Positions 1-8,949 are shown, counted from the stretch's first letter. The stretch: DNA of 31,542 nucleotides from an uncultured Raoultella sp. (GCA_900759445.1 CAAEVH010000061.1:1-31542); one strand, 5' to 3'. Translations and numbers: made by a program. The notes: generated by a model not told the origin, from the letters alone.

Positions 1-743
1 AACAAATTCTTGCCAGTCGGGCTTTAACCGATGACGAACGCGCACAGCTTTTATATGAGCGCGGAGTGTTGTATGATAGTCTCGGTCTGAGGGCATTAGC
101 GCGAAATGATTTTTCACAAGCGTTGGCAATCCGACCTGATATGCCTGAAGTATTCAATTACTTAGGCATTTATTTAACGCAGGCAGGCAATTTTGATGCT
201 GCCTATGAAGCGTTTGATTCTGTACTTGAGCTTGATCCAACTTACAACTACGCGCACTTGAATCGCGGTATCGCCCTGTATTACGGCGGTCGCGCTAAGT
301 TAGCGCAAGATGATCTGCTGGCGTTTTATCAAGACGATCCCAATGATCCTTTCCGTAGCCTGTGGCTTTACCTCGCTGAGCGTAAACTCGACGAGAAGCA
401 GGCGCTTGAAGCACTGAAACAGCGCTTCGACAAATCGGATAAAGAACAATGGGGATGGAACATTGTCGAGTTCTACCTTAGCGACATCAACGAAAAAACG
501 TTGATGGACCGTTTGAAGGCAGACGCAACGGATAACACCTCGCTCGCTGAGCATCTCAGTGAAACCAACTTCTATTTAGGTAAGTACTACCTAAGTCTGG
601 GGGACAAGGACAGCGCTACGGCACTGTTCAAACTGGCGGTCGCAAACAACGTTCACAACTACGTTGAGCACCGATACGCATTGTTGGAATTATCGCTCTT
701 GGGCCAGGAGCAAGATGACCTGGCAGAATCGGACCAGCAATAG
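1..743 (+). CDS. nlpI: NlpI lipoprotein, TPR adaptor for envelope proteases (5' end outside window)
   Basis: The reading frame is open from base 3 and ends with TAG at 741-743, giving about 246 residues. The first visible residues ([20 protein letters not shown]) match an internal stretch of E. coli NlpI, a 294-residue protein, so roughly the first 48 codons, including the lipoprotein signal, lie upstream. TPR-like helices are visible, for example the segments around [20 protein letters not shown] and [16 protein letters not shown]. In E. coli NlpI is an outer-membrane lipoprotein that scaffolds murein endopeptidases and delivers MepS to the protease Prc. The C-terminus ends in DLAESDQQ as in E. 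coli. The ATG at 66 is internal and is not the start. Confidence 0.97.
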   Translation, partial: QILASRALTDDERAQLLYERGVLYDSLGLRALARNDFSQALAIRPDMPEVFNYLGIYLTQAGNFDAAYEAFDSVLELDPTYNYAHLNRGIALYYGGRAKLAQDDLLAFYQDDPNDPFRSLWLYLAERKLDEKQALEALKQRFDKSDKEQWGWNIVEFYLSDINEKTLMDRLKADATDNTSLAEHLSETNFYLGKYYLSLGDKDSATALFKLAVANNVHNYVEHRYALLELSLLGQEQDDLAESDQQ

Positions 744-770
744 CTGACGAACACATCAGCCCATTTTTTT
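743..770 (+). terminator. Possible weak terminator after nlpI
   Basis: A 5-bp stem GCTGA (743-747) / TCAGC (756-760) is followed by CCATTTTTTT. The stem is short and overlaps the nlpI stop codon, so termination is probably partial. In E. coli deaD has a long leader that starts upstream, which would require read-through here. Confidence 0.35.
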
Positions 771-845
771 GTTTGCCATCACCTTAACGGGTGAGGGCGT
801 TGTTGTTCGTTAATACACCTACTTTGAGCCGGTTCACACTTTTCA

Positions 846-926
846 ATGAAAATTACTCTAAATTTTCACGTTGAGTTATGTAGACTGGCCGCCATTAATT
901 TTGAGGCACACGTACTACATGGCTGA
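846..926 (+). CDS. yrbN: YrbN small protein, overlapping the deaD start
   Basis: This ATG frame encodes 26 residues (it starts [20 protein letters not shown] and ends HVLHG), close to E. coli YrbN, also 26 residues. Its TGA (924-926) lies inside deaD, overlapping the deaD start by 8 nt in another frame. The ends are conserved ([19 protein letters not shown]) and the overlap geometry is the same as in E. coli, which supports real translation rather than chance. The obvious role is a leader peptide whose translation is coupled to deaD, which has only a distant GAGG as ribosome binding site. That role is inference; no biochemical function is known to me. Confidence 0.85.
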   Translation: MKITLNFHVELCRLAAINFEAHVLHG

Positions 927-2886
927 ATTCGAAACCACTTTTGCAGATCTGGGCCTGAAGGCTCCCATCCTTGAAGCGCTTAACGATCTGGGTTACGAAA
1001 AACCATCTCCGATCCAGGCTGAGTGCATTCCGCATCTTCTGGGCGGCCGCGACGTTCTGGGTATGGCCCAGACGGGTAGCGGTAAAACCGCAGCGTTCTC
1101 TTTACCGCTGCTGAACAATCTTGATCCTGAGCTGAAAGCACCGCAAATTCTGGTGCTGGCGCCGACCCGCGAACTGGCGGTACAGGTTGCTGAAGCAATG
1201 ACGGACTTCTCTAAACATATGCGCGGCGTAAACGTGGTAGCCCTTTACGGCGGCCAGCGTTATGACGTGCAGCTGCGTGCTCTGCGCCAGGGACCACAAA
1301 TCGTTGTGGGTACCCCAGGTCGTCTGCTGGACCACCTGAAGCGCGGTACTCTTGATCTCTCTAAACTGAGCGGTCTGGTACTGGATGAAGCTGACGAAAT
1401 GTTGCGTATGGGCTTCATCGAAGACGTAGAAACGATTATGGCGCAGATCCCGGAAGGTCATCAGACCGCTCTGTTCTCTGCCACCATGCCGGAAGCGATC
1501 CGTCGCATTACCCGCCGCTTTATGAAAGAGCCGCAGGAAGTGCGCATCCAGTCCAGCGTCACGACTCGCCCGGACATCAGCCAGAGCTACTGGACTGCTT
1601 ACGGTATGCGTAAAAATGAAGCGCTGGTGCGTTTCCTGGAAGCGGAAGATTTTGATGCGGCGATTATCTTCGTTCGTACCAAAAACGCGACCCTGGAAGT
1701 GGCTGAAGCGCTGGAGCGTAGCGGCTACAACAGCGCCGCGCTGAACGGCGACATGAACCAGGCGCTGCGTGAGCAGACTCTGGAGCGTCTGAAAGATGGT
1801 CGTCTGGATATCCTGATTGCGACCGACGTTGCGGCTCGTGGCCTTGACGTTGAGCGTATCAGCCTGGTTGTTAACTATGATATCCCGATGGACTCCGAGT
1901 CTTACGTTCACCGTATCGGCCGTACCGGTCGTGCGGGTCGTGCTGGCCGCGCGCTGCTGTTCGTTGAGAACCGTGAACGCCGCCTGCTGCGTAACATCGA
2001 ACGCACCATGAAGCTGACGATCCCGGAAGTCGAACTGCCGAACGCAGAACTGCTGGGCAAACGCCGTCTGGAAAAATTTGCCGCCAAAGTTCAGCAGCAG
2101 CTGGAAAGCAGCGATCTGGATCAGTACCGTGCGCTGCTGGCGAAAATCCAGCCGTCTGCTGAAGGTGAAGAGCTGGATATCGAAACCCTGGCCGCAGCCC
2201 TGCTGAAAATGGCTCAGGGCGAACGTCCGCTGATTCTGCCGCCGGATGCACCGATGCGTCCTAAGCGTGAATTCCGCGACCGTGACGATCGTTTCGAGCG
2301 CCGTGGCGACCGCAACGACCGTGGTCCGCGTGGCGACCGTCCGGAGCGTAGCGGTGAAGATCGTCCTAAGCGCGAACGTCGCGACGTGGGCGATATGGAA
2401 CTGTATCGCATTGAAGTGGGCCGCGATGATGGTGTTGAAGTTCGTCATATCGTTGGCGCTATCGCTAACGAAGGCGACATCAGCAGCCGTTACATCGGTA
2501 ACATCAAGCTGTTCGGTACCCACTCCACGATCGAACTGCCGAAAGGCATGCCGGGCGAAGTTCTGCAGCACTTCACTCGTACTCGCATCCTGAACAAGCC
2601 GATGAACATGCAGCTGCTGGGCGATGCTCAGCCGCGTCCGGACCGTGGCGGCGAGCGTCGTGGCGGTGGTGAACGCCGTGAAGGCGGTCGCGCATTCGGT
2701 GGCGAACGTCGTGAAGGCGGCCGCAACTTCGGTGGTGGTGAGCGTCGTGAAGGCGGCCGTGGTGATGGTCGTCGTTTCAGCGGCGAACGTCGTGACGGTG
2801 CTCGTGCTCCGCGTCGTGATGATGCAGCTGCGGCTCCGCGCCGTGATGATTCCGCTGGTCGTCGTCGTTTCGGTGGCGATGCGTAA
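919..2886 (+). CDS. deaD: DeaD (CsdA), cold-shock DEAD-box RNA helicase
   Basis: The protein has 655 residues. The start is ATG at 919 (MAEFETTF as in E. coli); an ORF extension back to 871 is not used. Visible motifs are the Q motif (KPSPIQAE), motif I AQTGSGKT (about residues 50-57), LDEADEM (motif II), FSATMPE (motif III) and HRIGRTGR (motif VI). A basic RD-rich linker and a DbpA-like RNA-binding domain follow, then a Gly/Arg-rich tail. It unwinds RNA in ribosome assembly and mRNA decay in the cold. E. coli DeaD is 629 residues, and the extra length lies in the RD linker and the RGG tail. It follows nlpI and yrbN and has its own strong terminator at 2921-2951. Codon use is highly biased, as expected of an abundant protein. 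Confidence 0.98.
   Translation: MAEFETTFADLGLKAPILEALNDLGYEKPSPIQAECIPHLLGGRDVLGMAQTGSGKTAAFSLPLLNNLDPELKAPQILVLAPTRELAVQVAEAMTDFSKHMRGVNVVALYGGQRYDVQLRALRQGPQIVVGTPGRLLDHLKRGTLDLSKLSGLVLDEADEMLRMGFIEDVETIMAQIPEGHQTALFSATMPEAIRRITRRFMKEPQEVRIQSSVTTRPDISQSYWTAYGMRKNEALVRFLEAEDFDAAIIFVRTKNATLEVAEALERSGYNSAALNGDMNQALREQTLERLKDGRLDILIATDVAARGLDVERISLVVNYDIPMDSESYVHRIGRTGRAGRAGRALLFVENRERRLLRNIERTMKLTIPEVELPNAELLGKRRLEKFAAKVQQQLESSDLDQYRALLAKIQPSAEGEELDIETLAAALLKMAQGERPLILPPDAPMRPKREFRDRDDRFERRGDRNDRGPRGDRPERSGEDRPKRERRDVGDMELYRIEVGRDDGVEVRHIVGAIANEGDISSRYIGNIKLFGTHSTIELPKGMPGEVLQHFTRTRILNKPMNMQLLGDAQPRPDRGGERRGGGERREGGRAFGGERREGGRNFGGGERREGGRGDGRRFSGERRDGARAPRRDDAAAAPRRDDSAGRRRFGGDA
2641..2800 (+). 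repeat. In-frame GERREGGR tandem repeats in the deaD 3' end
   Basis: Imperfect repeats encode [20 protein letters not shown], then further GERREGGR units and finally GERRDG. At DNA level the unit resembles GGCGAACGTCGTGAAGGCGG. These are RGG/RG-box-like, disordered and RNA-binding. Such arrays change copy number readily, which fits the tail being longer than in E. coli K-12. Confidence 0.8.
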
Positions 2887-2903
2887 TTAGCGCACTCCGC
2901 TAG

Positions 2904-2921
2904 CGTAAAGTAAATAATACA
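2904..2921. promoter_or_regulatory. Candidate TyrR box upstream of mtr
   Basis: The sequence CGTAAA-N6-AATACA matches TGTAAA-N6-TTTACA at 9 of 12 positions, keeping the key G and C. E. coli mtr is activated by TyrR from upstream boxes. Here the site sits just before, and touches, the deaD terminator stem, about 55-70 bp upstream of the likely mtr -10. Confidence 0.5.
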
Positions 2922-2951
2922 GCCCCGATCGTGATGATTGGGGCTTTTTTT
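2921..2951 (+). terminator. Rho-independent terminator of deaD
   Basis: The stem AGCCCC (2921-2926) / GGGGCT (2940-2945) has a short loop and is followed by an unbroken T run from 2945 to 2951. It lies 34 bp after the deaD stop. Confidence 0.9.
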
Positions 2952-2960
2952 ATTTCTTTT

Positions 2961-2978
2961 GTACTCGTGTACTGGTAC
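2961..2978. promoter_or_regulatory. TrpR operator overlapping the mtr promoter
   Basis: GTACTCGTGTACTGGTAC closely resembles the TrpR operator half-sites (ACTAGTTAACTAGT core) and the known E. coli mtr operator. A plausible -10, TACAGT, lies at 2976-2981, so bound TrpR would block RNA polymerase. The -35 is poor, in keeping with an activator-dependent promoter. Confidence 0.75.
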
Positions 2979-3028
2979 AGTGCTGCGCGTTAACAACGAA
3001 AAGCATGAATGACTGGAGATTTCGGCAA

Positions 3029-4273
3029 ATGGCGACACTTACCACTACGGCAACCCGACCGTCCTTATTTGGCGGCGTGGTGATAATCGGCGGGACCATC
3101 ATTGGCGCAGGCATGTTTTCGCTGCCGGTGGTCATGTCCGGTGCGTGGTTCTTCTGGTCGCTGGCTGCGCTGATCTTTACCTGGTTTTGCATGCTCCATT
3201 CCGGACTGATGATTCTGGAAGCGAACCTGAACTACCGTATTGGCTCCAGCTTCGACACCATCACCAAAGATCTGCTGGGGAAAGGCTGGAATCTGGTCAA
3301 CGGTCTGTCGATCGCTTTTGTGCTCTATATTCTGACCTACGCCTATATCTCGGCCAGCGGCTCCATACTGCACCATACCTTCTCGGAGCTTTCATTACAT
3401 GTGCCGGCGCGGGCAGCGGGCTTTGGCTTTGCGCTGCTGGTGGCTTTTATCGTCTGGTTGAGTACCAAAGCGGTGAGCCGAATGACGGCAATCGTACTGG
3501 GAGCCAAGGTTATTACCTTCTTCCTGACCTTCGGAAGTCTGCTGGGTCACGTTGAGCCGACGACACTGTTTAACGTCGCCGAAAAGAATGCATCCTACAC
3601 GCCGTACCTGTTGATGACCCTCCCGTTTTGCCTGGCCTCCTTTGGCTATCACGGTAACGTACCGAGTCTGATGAAGTATTATGGCAAAGATCCCCGGACC
3701 ATAACCCGTTGCCTGGTTTACGGCACGCTGCTGGCTCTGGGGCTGTATGTCGTCTGGTTACTGGTGACGATGGGCAACATTCCACGCCCTGAGTTTATCG
3801 GTATCGCGCAGAAGGGCGGCAATATTGATGTGCTGGTACAGGCATTGAGTGGGGTGCTCAACAGCCGTAGTCTGGATCTGTTACTGGTGGTGTTCTCGAA
3901 CTTCGCCGTTGCCAGCTCTTTCCTTGGGGTAACCCTGGGCCTGTTTGACTACCTGGCGGACCTGTTTGGTTTTGATGATTCTGCTCTCGGCCGTTTTAAG
4001 ACCGCGCTCCTGACCTTTGTTCCACCGATCATCGGCGGCCTGCTGCAGCCCAATGGTTTCCTGTATGCCATCGGCTATGCCGGTCTGGCCGCAACCATCT
4101 GGGCGGCGATTGTCCCGGCGCTGCTGGCCCGCGCATCGCGCAAGCGCTTCGGCAGCCCACAGTTTCGTGTCTGGGGTGGAACGCCGATGATTGTGCTGAT
4201 TCTGCTGTTTGGCGCCGGTAACATTATCGTGCATTTCTTATCGAGCTTTAATCTGTTGCCTGTTTACCAGTAA
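3029..4273 (+). CDS. mtr: Mtr, high-affinity tryptophan:H+ symporter
   Basis: The protein has 414 residues, the same as E. coli Mtr. The start is ATG 3029 ([12 protein letters not shown]), with GGAG at 3015-3018; an in-frame extension to 3005 lacks a ribosome site. It belongs to the hydroxy/aromatic amino acid permease family and is an inner-membrane protein with about eleven hydrophobic segments. The N-terminal [20 protein letters not shown] segment is the typical family signature of TM1. It imports tryptophan (and indole). It is a single-gene unit between the deaD terminator and a REP pair, with TrpR and TyrR-type sites upstream suggesting repression by tryptophan and activation by TyrR. 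Confidence 0.97.
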   Translation: MATLTTTATRPSLFGGVVIIGGTIIGAGMFSLPVVMSGAWFFWSLAALIFTWFCMLHSGLMILEANLNYRIGSSFDTITKDLLGKGWNLVNGLSIAFVLYILTYAYISASGSILHHTFSELSLHVPARAAGFGFALLVAFIVWLSTKAVSRMTAIVLGAKVITFFLTFGSLLGHVEPTTLFNVAEKNASYTPYLLMTLPFCLASFGYHGNVPSLMKYYGKDPRTITRCLVYGTLLALGLYVVWLLVTMGNIPRPEFIGIAQKGGNIDVLVQALSGVLNSRSLDLLLVVFSNFAVASSFLGVTLGLFDYLADLFGFDDSALGRFKTALLTFVPPIIGGLLQPNGFLYAIGYAGLAATIWAAIVPALLARASRKRFGSPQFRVWGGTPMIVLILLFGAGNIIVHFLSSFNLLPVYQ

Positions 4274-4279
4274 ACAGCA

Positions 4280-4351
4280 TGCCCGGTGGCGCGAAGCTGA
4301 CCGGGCCTACAGGGAATGAGCAGGCCGGATAAGGCGCCGCCGCCATCCGGC
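4280..4351. repeat. REP pair (BIME) between mtr and yhbW
   Basis: Two REP/PU-like units lie in opposite orientation: GCCCGGTGGCGCGAAGC with CCGGGCCTAC (4281-4310) and GGCCGGATAAGGCG with GCCATCCGGC (4323-4351). Each can fold as a hairpin. They lie between convergent genes, the usual REP position, and may stabilise or end both transcripts. Confidence 0.85.
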
Positions 4352-4357
4352 AAAAAA

Positions 4358-5365
4358 CTACCCCAGCAACTCCTCTTTCACCTGCATCGCTAAATCAAAC
4401 GAATGCAAGCGCGCCTGATGATCGAAGATCTGGCCGTTCACCATCAGCTCATCGGCCTGGGTTTCCCGCAAAATGGATTCCAGCCCGTGGCGGACTTTGG
4501 CTTTATCCCCAACCAGCGACATGCTGAGCGCCTGCTGGACTCCATACTGTTCTGAGGCAGACCACAGTTGATGCATATTTTCCACCGGCGGCGGCAGCTG
4601 ACCGGTTTCGCCGCGACGCAGTTTCACGAATGCCTGTTGCATCGAGGTGAACAGGAATTCGGCATCACGGTTGCTATCGGCGGCGATGATATTAATACAT
4701 ACCATGGCGTACGGTTTCGCTAAGCGTTCGGACGGTTTGAACTGGGTGCGGTAGAGATGCAGCGCCTGGAATAACATATCCGGCGCGAAGTGCGAAGCGA
4801 AGGCAAAGGGCAGGCCAAGCTGCGCCGCCAGCTGCGCGCTGTACAGACTGGAGCCTAACAGCCACACCGGGATCTTCTCTCCGTAACCGGGAACCGGACG
4901 CACGTGCGGATTGGGATCGCGGGCATCAAACCAGTCCACCAGTTCGGCGACATCGCGCGGGAAGTTATCAACATCCCCGCCCATATGACGGCGGAGCGCC
5001 ATCATCGTACGCTGGTCGCTGCCCGGCGCACGGCCAAGCCCCAGGTCGATACGCCCGGGATATAAGGTATTGAGCGTACCGAACTGTTCGGCGATCACCA
5101 GCGGTGAATGGTTGGGTAACATCACGCCACCGGATCCCAGATGCAGCGTCGTGGTATTCGCTGCCAGATAACCGATAAGCACCGATGTTGCGGCGCTGGC
5201 AATGCCAACCATGTTGTGATGTTCCGCCAGCCAATAGCGGTGATAGCCGCGTTTTTCAGCCAGGCGAGCGAGATCCAGAGAGTGCGAGAAGGCCGTTTTG
5301 GCGCAAGAACCCTCGGGGATCGGTGCCAGATCGAGCACCGAGAACGGAATAGATTTGTCAGTCAT
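4358..5365 (-). CDS. yhbW: YhbW, luciferase-like flavin-dependent monooxygenase of unknown substrate
   Basis: This 335-residue protein is the same length as E. coli YhbW. It belongs to the bacterial luciferase-like family (TIM barrel, FMN-dependent). Visible family features are [10 protein letters not shown] near residues 41-50, [14 protein letters not shown], and the [14 protein letters not shown] segment near residues 104-117. The substrate is not known. It is transcribed leftward and converges on mtr. The gap to the upstream ubiV stop is about 140 bp and holds no clear U-rich terminator, so co-transcription with ubiUV is possible but not shown. Confidence 0.93.
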   Translation of the reverse strand: MTDKSIPFSVLDLAPIPEGSCAKTAFSHSLDLARLAEKRGYHRYWLAEHHNMVGIASAATSVLIGYLAANTTTLHLGSGGVMLPNHSPLVIAEQFGTLNTLYPGRIDLGLGRAPGSDQRTMMALRRHMGGDVDNFPRDVAELVDWFDARDPNPHVRPVPGYGEKIPVWLLGSSLYSAQLAAQLGLPFAFASHFAPDMLFQALHLYRTQFKPSERLAKPYAMVCINIIAADSNRDAEFLFTSMQQAFVKLRRGETGQLPPPVENMHQLWSASEQYGVQQALSMSLVGDKAKVRHGLESILRETQADELMVNGQIFDHQARLHSFDLAMQVKEELLG

Positions 5366-5507
5366 AAAGGCTCACTTTGTTACAGCATCGTCATCAGATT
5401 GAAGGTCTTCTTCCAGCCTGGCGCATTCAGCGAGCGCCAGCCAGAAAAGCTGCAGCTTTCATACTGCATGAAAAGACGAAGCATGCTGTTAACAAAGCGA
5501 GCTATTT

Positions 5508-6386
5508 TCAGGACTGCAGTTCCAGCCCGGCCAGTCGTTTCCAGTAACCGTTACAGTCACTGTTGGCGATCAGCGGCAGCGGCGAGGCGCCGTTTTCATT
5601 GGCGCGGAAAGCATCGAGCATAGCAAAGGTATCGTTGCCCAGCGGTGACAGGCGCACCATATCGACCAGCCCCTGCATCGACGCCAGTTCGTTGCCGAGG
5701 TTATAGACATAGCCGCTCATGGTCTGAATACCGTTCAGGACAAACACCTGCTGATTTTCCTGGGACAGCACGCTGCGCCCGTTCGGGTACTTGATGCAGC
5801 AGGTCTCGCATTCATCTTTCGGGCGATCTTCGGAACGTGCGGTAAAGCAGCGGGCAGAGTAGGCCAGCGGCAGGTGGCCGTAGCTCAGGACTTCCACTTC
5901 GAACTGATCGCGCAGACCGAGCTCTTCGCACTGGGCGAGCAGGTTCACCAGCCAGTCGCGAGACAGCTCAACCGGCATGCACCAGCGCATCATTCCTTGT
6001 TTACGCAGCAGACGCAGGGTGACGGCGTTATAGCAGTTGAGCGCATGTCCGGCGACGAAAGGCAGTTTGCGCTCTGCGCACATATTGACGACGCCAAGGT
6101 CGCTGGCTTCGATCAGAAATTCGCCGTTATCGACATAGCGCTTCAGCTCATTGAGTTCGGAAGAGGCTTGCACCAGCGCAAGCGTGGAGAGCACCACCTG
6201 CTTACCGCGGCCCGCCAGCGCTTTCGCCATCTCCAGCCAGTCGCCCACTTTGGTGGCGCGGCGTTTGCTGCATACGGCTTCGCCCAGATAGATAGTATCG
6301 GCACTGGAACGTGCGGCCTGCTGGTAAAAATCTTCCAGCGTCTCTTTCGACCAGTAGTAAAGCACCGGCCCTAATGAATATTTCAT
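5508..6386 (-). CDS. ubiV: UbiV, Fe-S subunit for O2-independent ubiquinone synthesis
   Basis: The protein has 292 residues from ATG 6386 (MKYSLGPVLYYW), matching E. coli UbiV (YhbV); the longer ORF from 6404 runs into the ubiU stop region. It belongs to the U32 peptidase-like family. Cysteines C39, C180, C193 and C197 are all present, the positions known to hold the 4Fe-4S cluster in E. coli. With UbiU it forms the complex needed for the oxygen-independent hydroxylations of the ubiquinone ring, and UbiT assists. It lies 8 bp after ubiU, so the two form one leftward operon. Confidence 0.96.
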   Translation of the reverse strand: MKYSLGPVLYYWSKETLEDFYQQAARSSADTIYLGEAVCSKRRATKVGDWLEMAKALAGRGKQVVLSTLALVQASSELNELKRYVDNGEFLIEASDLGVVNMCAERKLPFVAGHALNCYNAVTLRLLRKQGMMRWCMPVELSRDWLVNLLAQCEELGLRDQFEVEVLSYGHLPLAYSARCFTARSEDRPKDECETCCIKYPNGRSVLSQENQQVFVLNGIQTMSGYVYNLGNELASMQGLVDMVRLSPLGNDTFAMLDAFRANENGASPLPLIANSDCNGYWKRLAGLELQS

Positions 6387-6394
6387 TACTTTTC

Positions 6395-7390
6395 TCACTG
6401 CCATTTACGGTGGTAGGCGCCAAGGGTGGTTTGTGTCCCTTCGGACATGGCACCGAGCGTCTCCATCCATGCGGATTGCGGAATAAAGTTTTGCGGATCG
6501 GCTTTGCAGCGATCGATCGCCTGGCGCCAGACTTTCGCCACCTGGGTGACATAGGCGGGGCTGCGCTGACGACCTTCAATTTTCACCGACGCAATATTGG
6601 CCGCCATCAGTTCCGGCAGTAGCTCCAGCGTATTCAGGCTGGTTGGCTCTTCCAGCGCATGATAGCGCTCGCCATCGACCAGATAGCGGCCCTTGCACAG
6701 CGTCGGGTAACCCGCATTTTCGCCATCCTGATAGCGATCGATCAGCACTTCGTTGAGGCGTGATTCCAGACCCTGCGGCGTTTGTTGCCAGCGGACAAAG
6801 CGCGCAGGTGAGCAGGCGCCGACGGTATTCGGCGATTCGCCGGTCAGGTAGGAAGAGAGGTAGCAGCGGCCTTCTGCCATGATGCACAGGCTACCGAAGG
6901 CGAAGACCTCCAGCGGAACCGGCGTCGTGCGGGCCAGCTGTTTTACCTGATGAATCGAGAGCACGCGCGGTAGCACAACGCGGGCGACATCGAAATTGCG
7001 GTGATAGAAACGCACCGCCTCTTCGTTGGTTGCCGACGCCTGTACCGAAACGTGGCGTTCAATATGCGGATAACGCTCCGCGGCGTATTCCAGCATGGCG
7101 ATATCGGCAAGGATTAAGGCATCCGCGCCCAGCTGTGCCGCCATGTCTACCGCGCGCTGCCAGCGGGCATAACCGTCAGGATGTGCAAAGGTATTGATCG
7201 CGATATGCAGCTTACGACGGTGCTGATGCACAAAGCTAACGGCTTCCTGCAGTTTCTTTTCGGTGAAATTAAGGCCGGCAAAGTGGCGGGCGTTAGTGTC
7301 ATCTTTCAGCCCGATATAGACGGCATCGGCACCGTTTTCGATGGCCGCCTTAAGTGCCGGAAGGTTGCCGGCTGGGCAGAGCAGCTCCAT
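6395..7390 (-). CDS. ubiU: UbiU, Fe-S subunit for O2-independent ubiquinone synthesis
   Basis: The protein has 331 residues beginning MELLCPAGNLPALKAAIENG, typical of U32 family members. Cluster ligands known from E. coli UbiU appear at exactly C169, C176, C193 and C232. It partners UbiV in anaerobic ubiquinone biosynthesis. It is the first gene of the leftward ubiU-ubiV pair, divergent from ubiT. The upstream region has an FNR-type site about 41 bp before the expected transcription start, consistent with anaerobic induction. Confidence 0.97.
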   Translation of the reverse strand: MELLCPAGNLPALKAAIENGADAVYIGLKDDTNARHFAGLNFTEKKLQEAVSFVHQHRRKLHIAINTFAHPDGYARWQRAVDMAAQLGADALILADIAMLEYAAERYPHIERHVSVQASATNEEAVRFYHRNFDVARVVLPRVLSIHQVKQLARTTPVPLEVFAFGSLCIMAEGRCYLSSYLTGESPNTVGACSPARFVRWQQTPQGLESRLNEVLIDRYQDGENAGYPTLCKGRYLVDGERYHALEEPTSLNTLELLPELMAANIASVKIEGRQRSPAYVTQVAKVWRQAIDRCKADPQNFIPQSAWMETLGAMSEGTQTTLGAYHRKWQ

Positions 7391-7445
7391 AATTTTTCCT
7401 GAAAAATGCGGCCCGTAGGGACGCTGATAGGGTTAATGAGCAGGG

Positions 7446-7487
7446 ATTTTAGTTAACCTTCTGGTGACAATTTTTGATTTGAGGCAG
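7446..7487 (-). promoter_or_regulatory. Promoter of ubiUV with candidate FNR site
   Basis: On the minus-strand promoter side there is a TTGAT-N4-GGCAG site at 7474-7487 (read on the plus strand; first half perfect for FNR, second half poor). A -10-like TAAAAT lies at 7446-7451 (minus strand). The expected start near 7439 puts the site centre about 41 bp upstream, the classic class II FNR position. This would give a leader of about 48 nt before ubiU. The intergenic region 7391-7611 holds no gene. Confidence 0.6.
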
Positions 7488-7611
7488 TTAAAAGCGTATT
7501 GACGGCGCCAATAATAGGTATCCGTCGTTGTGATTTTGTTGATTTACGCCGCTATGTCGTTTATTTGATATGGCACAATAGCGGAACTATTGCTTTCATG
7601 GAGTAAGGCTT

Positions 7612-8136
7612 GTGTTGGATAAATTGCGTTCCCGGCTGGTCCACTTTGGCCCGTCTTTGATGAGCGTGCCGGTTAAGCTGGCGCCTTTTGCCCTCAAGCG
7701 CCAGGTGCTGGAGCAGGTATTAAGCTGGCAGTTTCGTCAGGCTCTGGAAGATGGCGAACTGGATTTTCTCGAAGGCCGCTGGTTAAGTATTAATGTGCGT
7801 GATATCGGTCTGCTGTGGTATACCTCGGTGAGCGAAGGGCGTCTGGTGGTCAGCTCTACGGCCGAAGCGGATGTGAGCTTCAGCGCCGATGCCAGCGATC
7901 TGCTGATGATCGCCGCGCGTAAGCAGGATCCGGATACGTTGTTCTTCCAGCGTCGGCTGGTCATCGAAGGTGATACTGAGCTGGGGCTGTATGTAAAAAA
8001 CCTGATGGATGCCATTGAGCTGGAGCAGATGCCAAAAGCGCTGCGCGTGATGCTGCTGCAGCTGGCTGACTTTGTTGAAGCGGGGCTGAACGGCCCGCGG
8101 AAACCTGAACAGACATCGGTAGGTGAGGCATGCTGA
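7612..8136 (+). CDS. ubiT: UbiT, SCP2-domain accessory factor of anaerobic ubiquinone synthesis
   Basis: The protein has 174 residues, the same as E. coli UbiT (YhbT). The start is GTG at 7612 (reads MLDKLRSRL), with GGAG at 7600-7603 and AAGG at 7605-7608. A sterol-carrier-protein-2 domain (about residues 45-135) is expected to bind the isoprenoid tail of ubiquinone intermediates, and it works with UbiU-UbiV. It is divergent from ubiU. The 3' end overlaps yhbS by 7 nt, so the two are translationally linked. Confidence 0.95.
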   Translation: MLDKLRSRLVHFGPSLMSVPVKLAPFALKRQVLEQVLSWQFRQALEDGELDFLEGRWLSINVRDIGLLWYTSVSEGRLVVSSTAEADVSFSADASDLLMIAARKQDPDTLFFQRRLVIEGDTELGLYVKNLMDAIELEQMPKALRVMLLQLADFVEAGLNGPRKPEQTSVGEAC

Positions 8137-8633
8137 TTCGAGTTGAAATTGGGATTGATGCACCGGGAATCGACGCGTTATTGCGCCGTACGTTTGGCAG
8201 CGATGCCGAAGCGCAGCTGGTGCACGATTTACGTGAAGACGGTCTGATCACGCTGGGCGTGGTGGCGACAGATGATGAAGGGCAGGTTATTGGCTATGCC
8301 GCCTTCAGCCCTGTCTCCGTTGAAGGCGAAGAACTGCAGTGGGTTGGGCTGGCGCCGCTGGCGGTAGATGAAAATTATCGCGGCCAGGGAATCGGCAGCC
8401 AGCTGGTCTACGAAGGGCTGGATTCATTGAATGAGTTTAGCTATGCCGCAGTGGTGACACTGGGCGATCCGGCCTTCTACGGCCGTCTCGGCTTTGAGCC
8501 GGCAGCCCGCTTCGATCTGCGTTGCCGCTGGGCGGATACCGCCGAGGCGTTCCAGGTGCGCCCGTTGGCCGATGACGCGCTGGAAGGGGTGCATGGGCTG
8601 GTAGAGTACAGCGATCGCTTTAACCGCCTCTGA
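8130..8633 (+). CDS. yhbS: YhbS, GNAT-family N-acetyltransferase
   Basis: The protein has 167 residues and starts at ATG 8130 inside the ubiT end. The acetyl-CoA-binding motif of GNAT enzymes is visible as [19 protein letters not shown] (near residues 79-97), preceded by the VGLAPLAV strand, and a later [15 protein letters not shown] segment is typical of this subfamily. The acceptor substrate is unknown. The last 14 nt overlap the end of convergent yhbQ. Confidence 0.93.
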   Translation: MLIRVEIGIDAPGIDALLRRTFGSDAEAQLVHDLREDGLITLGVVATDDEGQVIGYAAFSPVSVEGEELQWVGLAPLAVDENYRGQGIGSQLVYEGLDSLNEFSYAAVVTLGDPAFYGRLGFEPAARFDLRCRWADTAEAFQVRPLADDALEGVHGLVEYSDRFNRL

Positions 8634-8904
8634 GGCTCTCCAGCAGAGTCTCAAAAGAACCATCTCCGGCAACGAGGCGCTCTTTCTGGCGCTTCGTTAG
8701 CTGCTTGATGCGATACTCCACTCGTAGTGCAAGTGAGTGTTCACCAACTTCCTGGCTGAACGCCAGCTGCAGTTCGCCTTTTCCCCGCAATGCTTTTGCT
8801 CCCTTGCCATCCTGATGCTGACAAAAACGGCGCGCAACATCGGTAGTAATCCCGGTGTAAAGGCGATTATCGGCGGTACGTATCAAATAGAGAAACCAGC
8901 GCAC
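8620..8904 (-). CDS. yhbQ: YhbQ, GIY-YIG domain protein (UPF0213), predicted nuclease
   Basis: The protein has 94 residues and consists of one GIY-YIG domain: Y6 in the FLYLIRT strand, Y16-T17-G18 (the YIG half), R25/R26 after TTDVARR, H30, and E63 in RVEYRIKQL as the metal-binding glutamate. Stand-alone proteins of this kind are related to UvrC and SLX1 nucleases; a DNA-related activity is likely but the substrate is unknown. The gene diverges from yhbP over 55 bp and its 3' end overlaps that of yhbS by 14 nt. Confidence 0.93.
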   Translation of the reverse strand: MRWFLYLIRTADNRLYTGITTDVARRFCQHQDGKGAKALRGKGELQLAFSQEVGEHSLALRVEYRIKQLTKRQKERLVAGDGSFETLLESLRGG

Positions 8905-8915
8905 GGTAGAAATAT

Positions 8916-8949
8916 CGGTATGTTAAGGTAGATGCACCATAACATACCG
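8916..8949. repeat. Perfect 10-bp inverted repeat between yhbQ and yhbP
   Basis: The arms are CGGTATGTTA (8916-8925) and TAACATACCG (8940-8949), with a 14-bp spacer. They take up most of the 55-bp gap between the divergent starts. Each arm also carries TATGTT, a fair -10 hexamer, so the repeat could be an operator, two facing promoters, or both. Confidence 0.7.

Noticed and set aside
1102..2571. A 489-codon open frame on the minus strand across deaD
   Set aside because: It is a shadow of the strongly biased deaD codons; it has no ribosome site, no recognisable domain and a low-complexity composition.
5418..5440. Hairpin CTGGCGC / GCGCCAG between ubiV and yhbW
   Set aside because: There is no T run on either strand, so I could not call it a terminator; it may be an RNA structure only.
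7565..7578. TTGAT-N4-CACAA as an FNR site for ubiT
   Set aside because: It is only about 40 bp before the GTG start, so a class II start would fall at the start codon; its role is doubtful.
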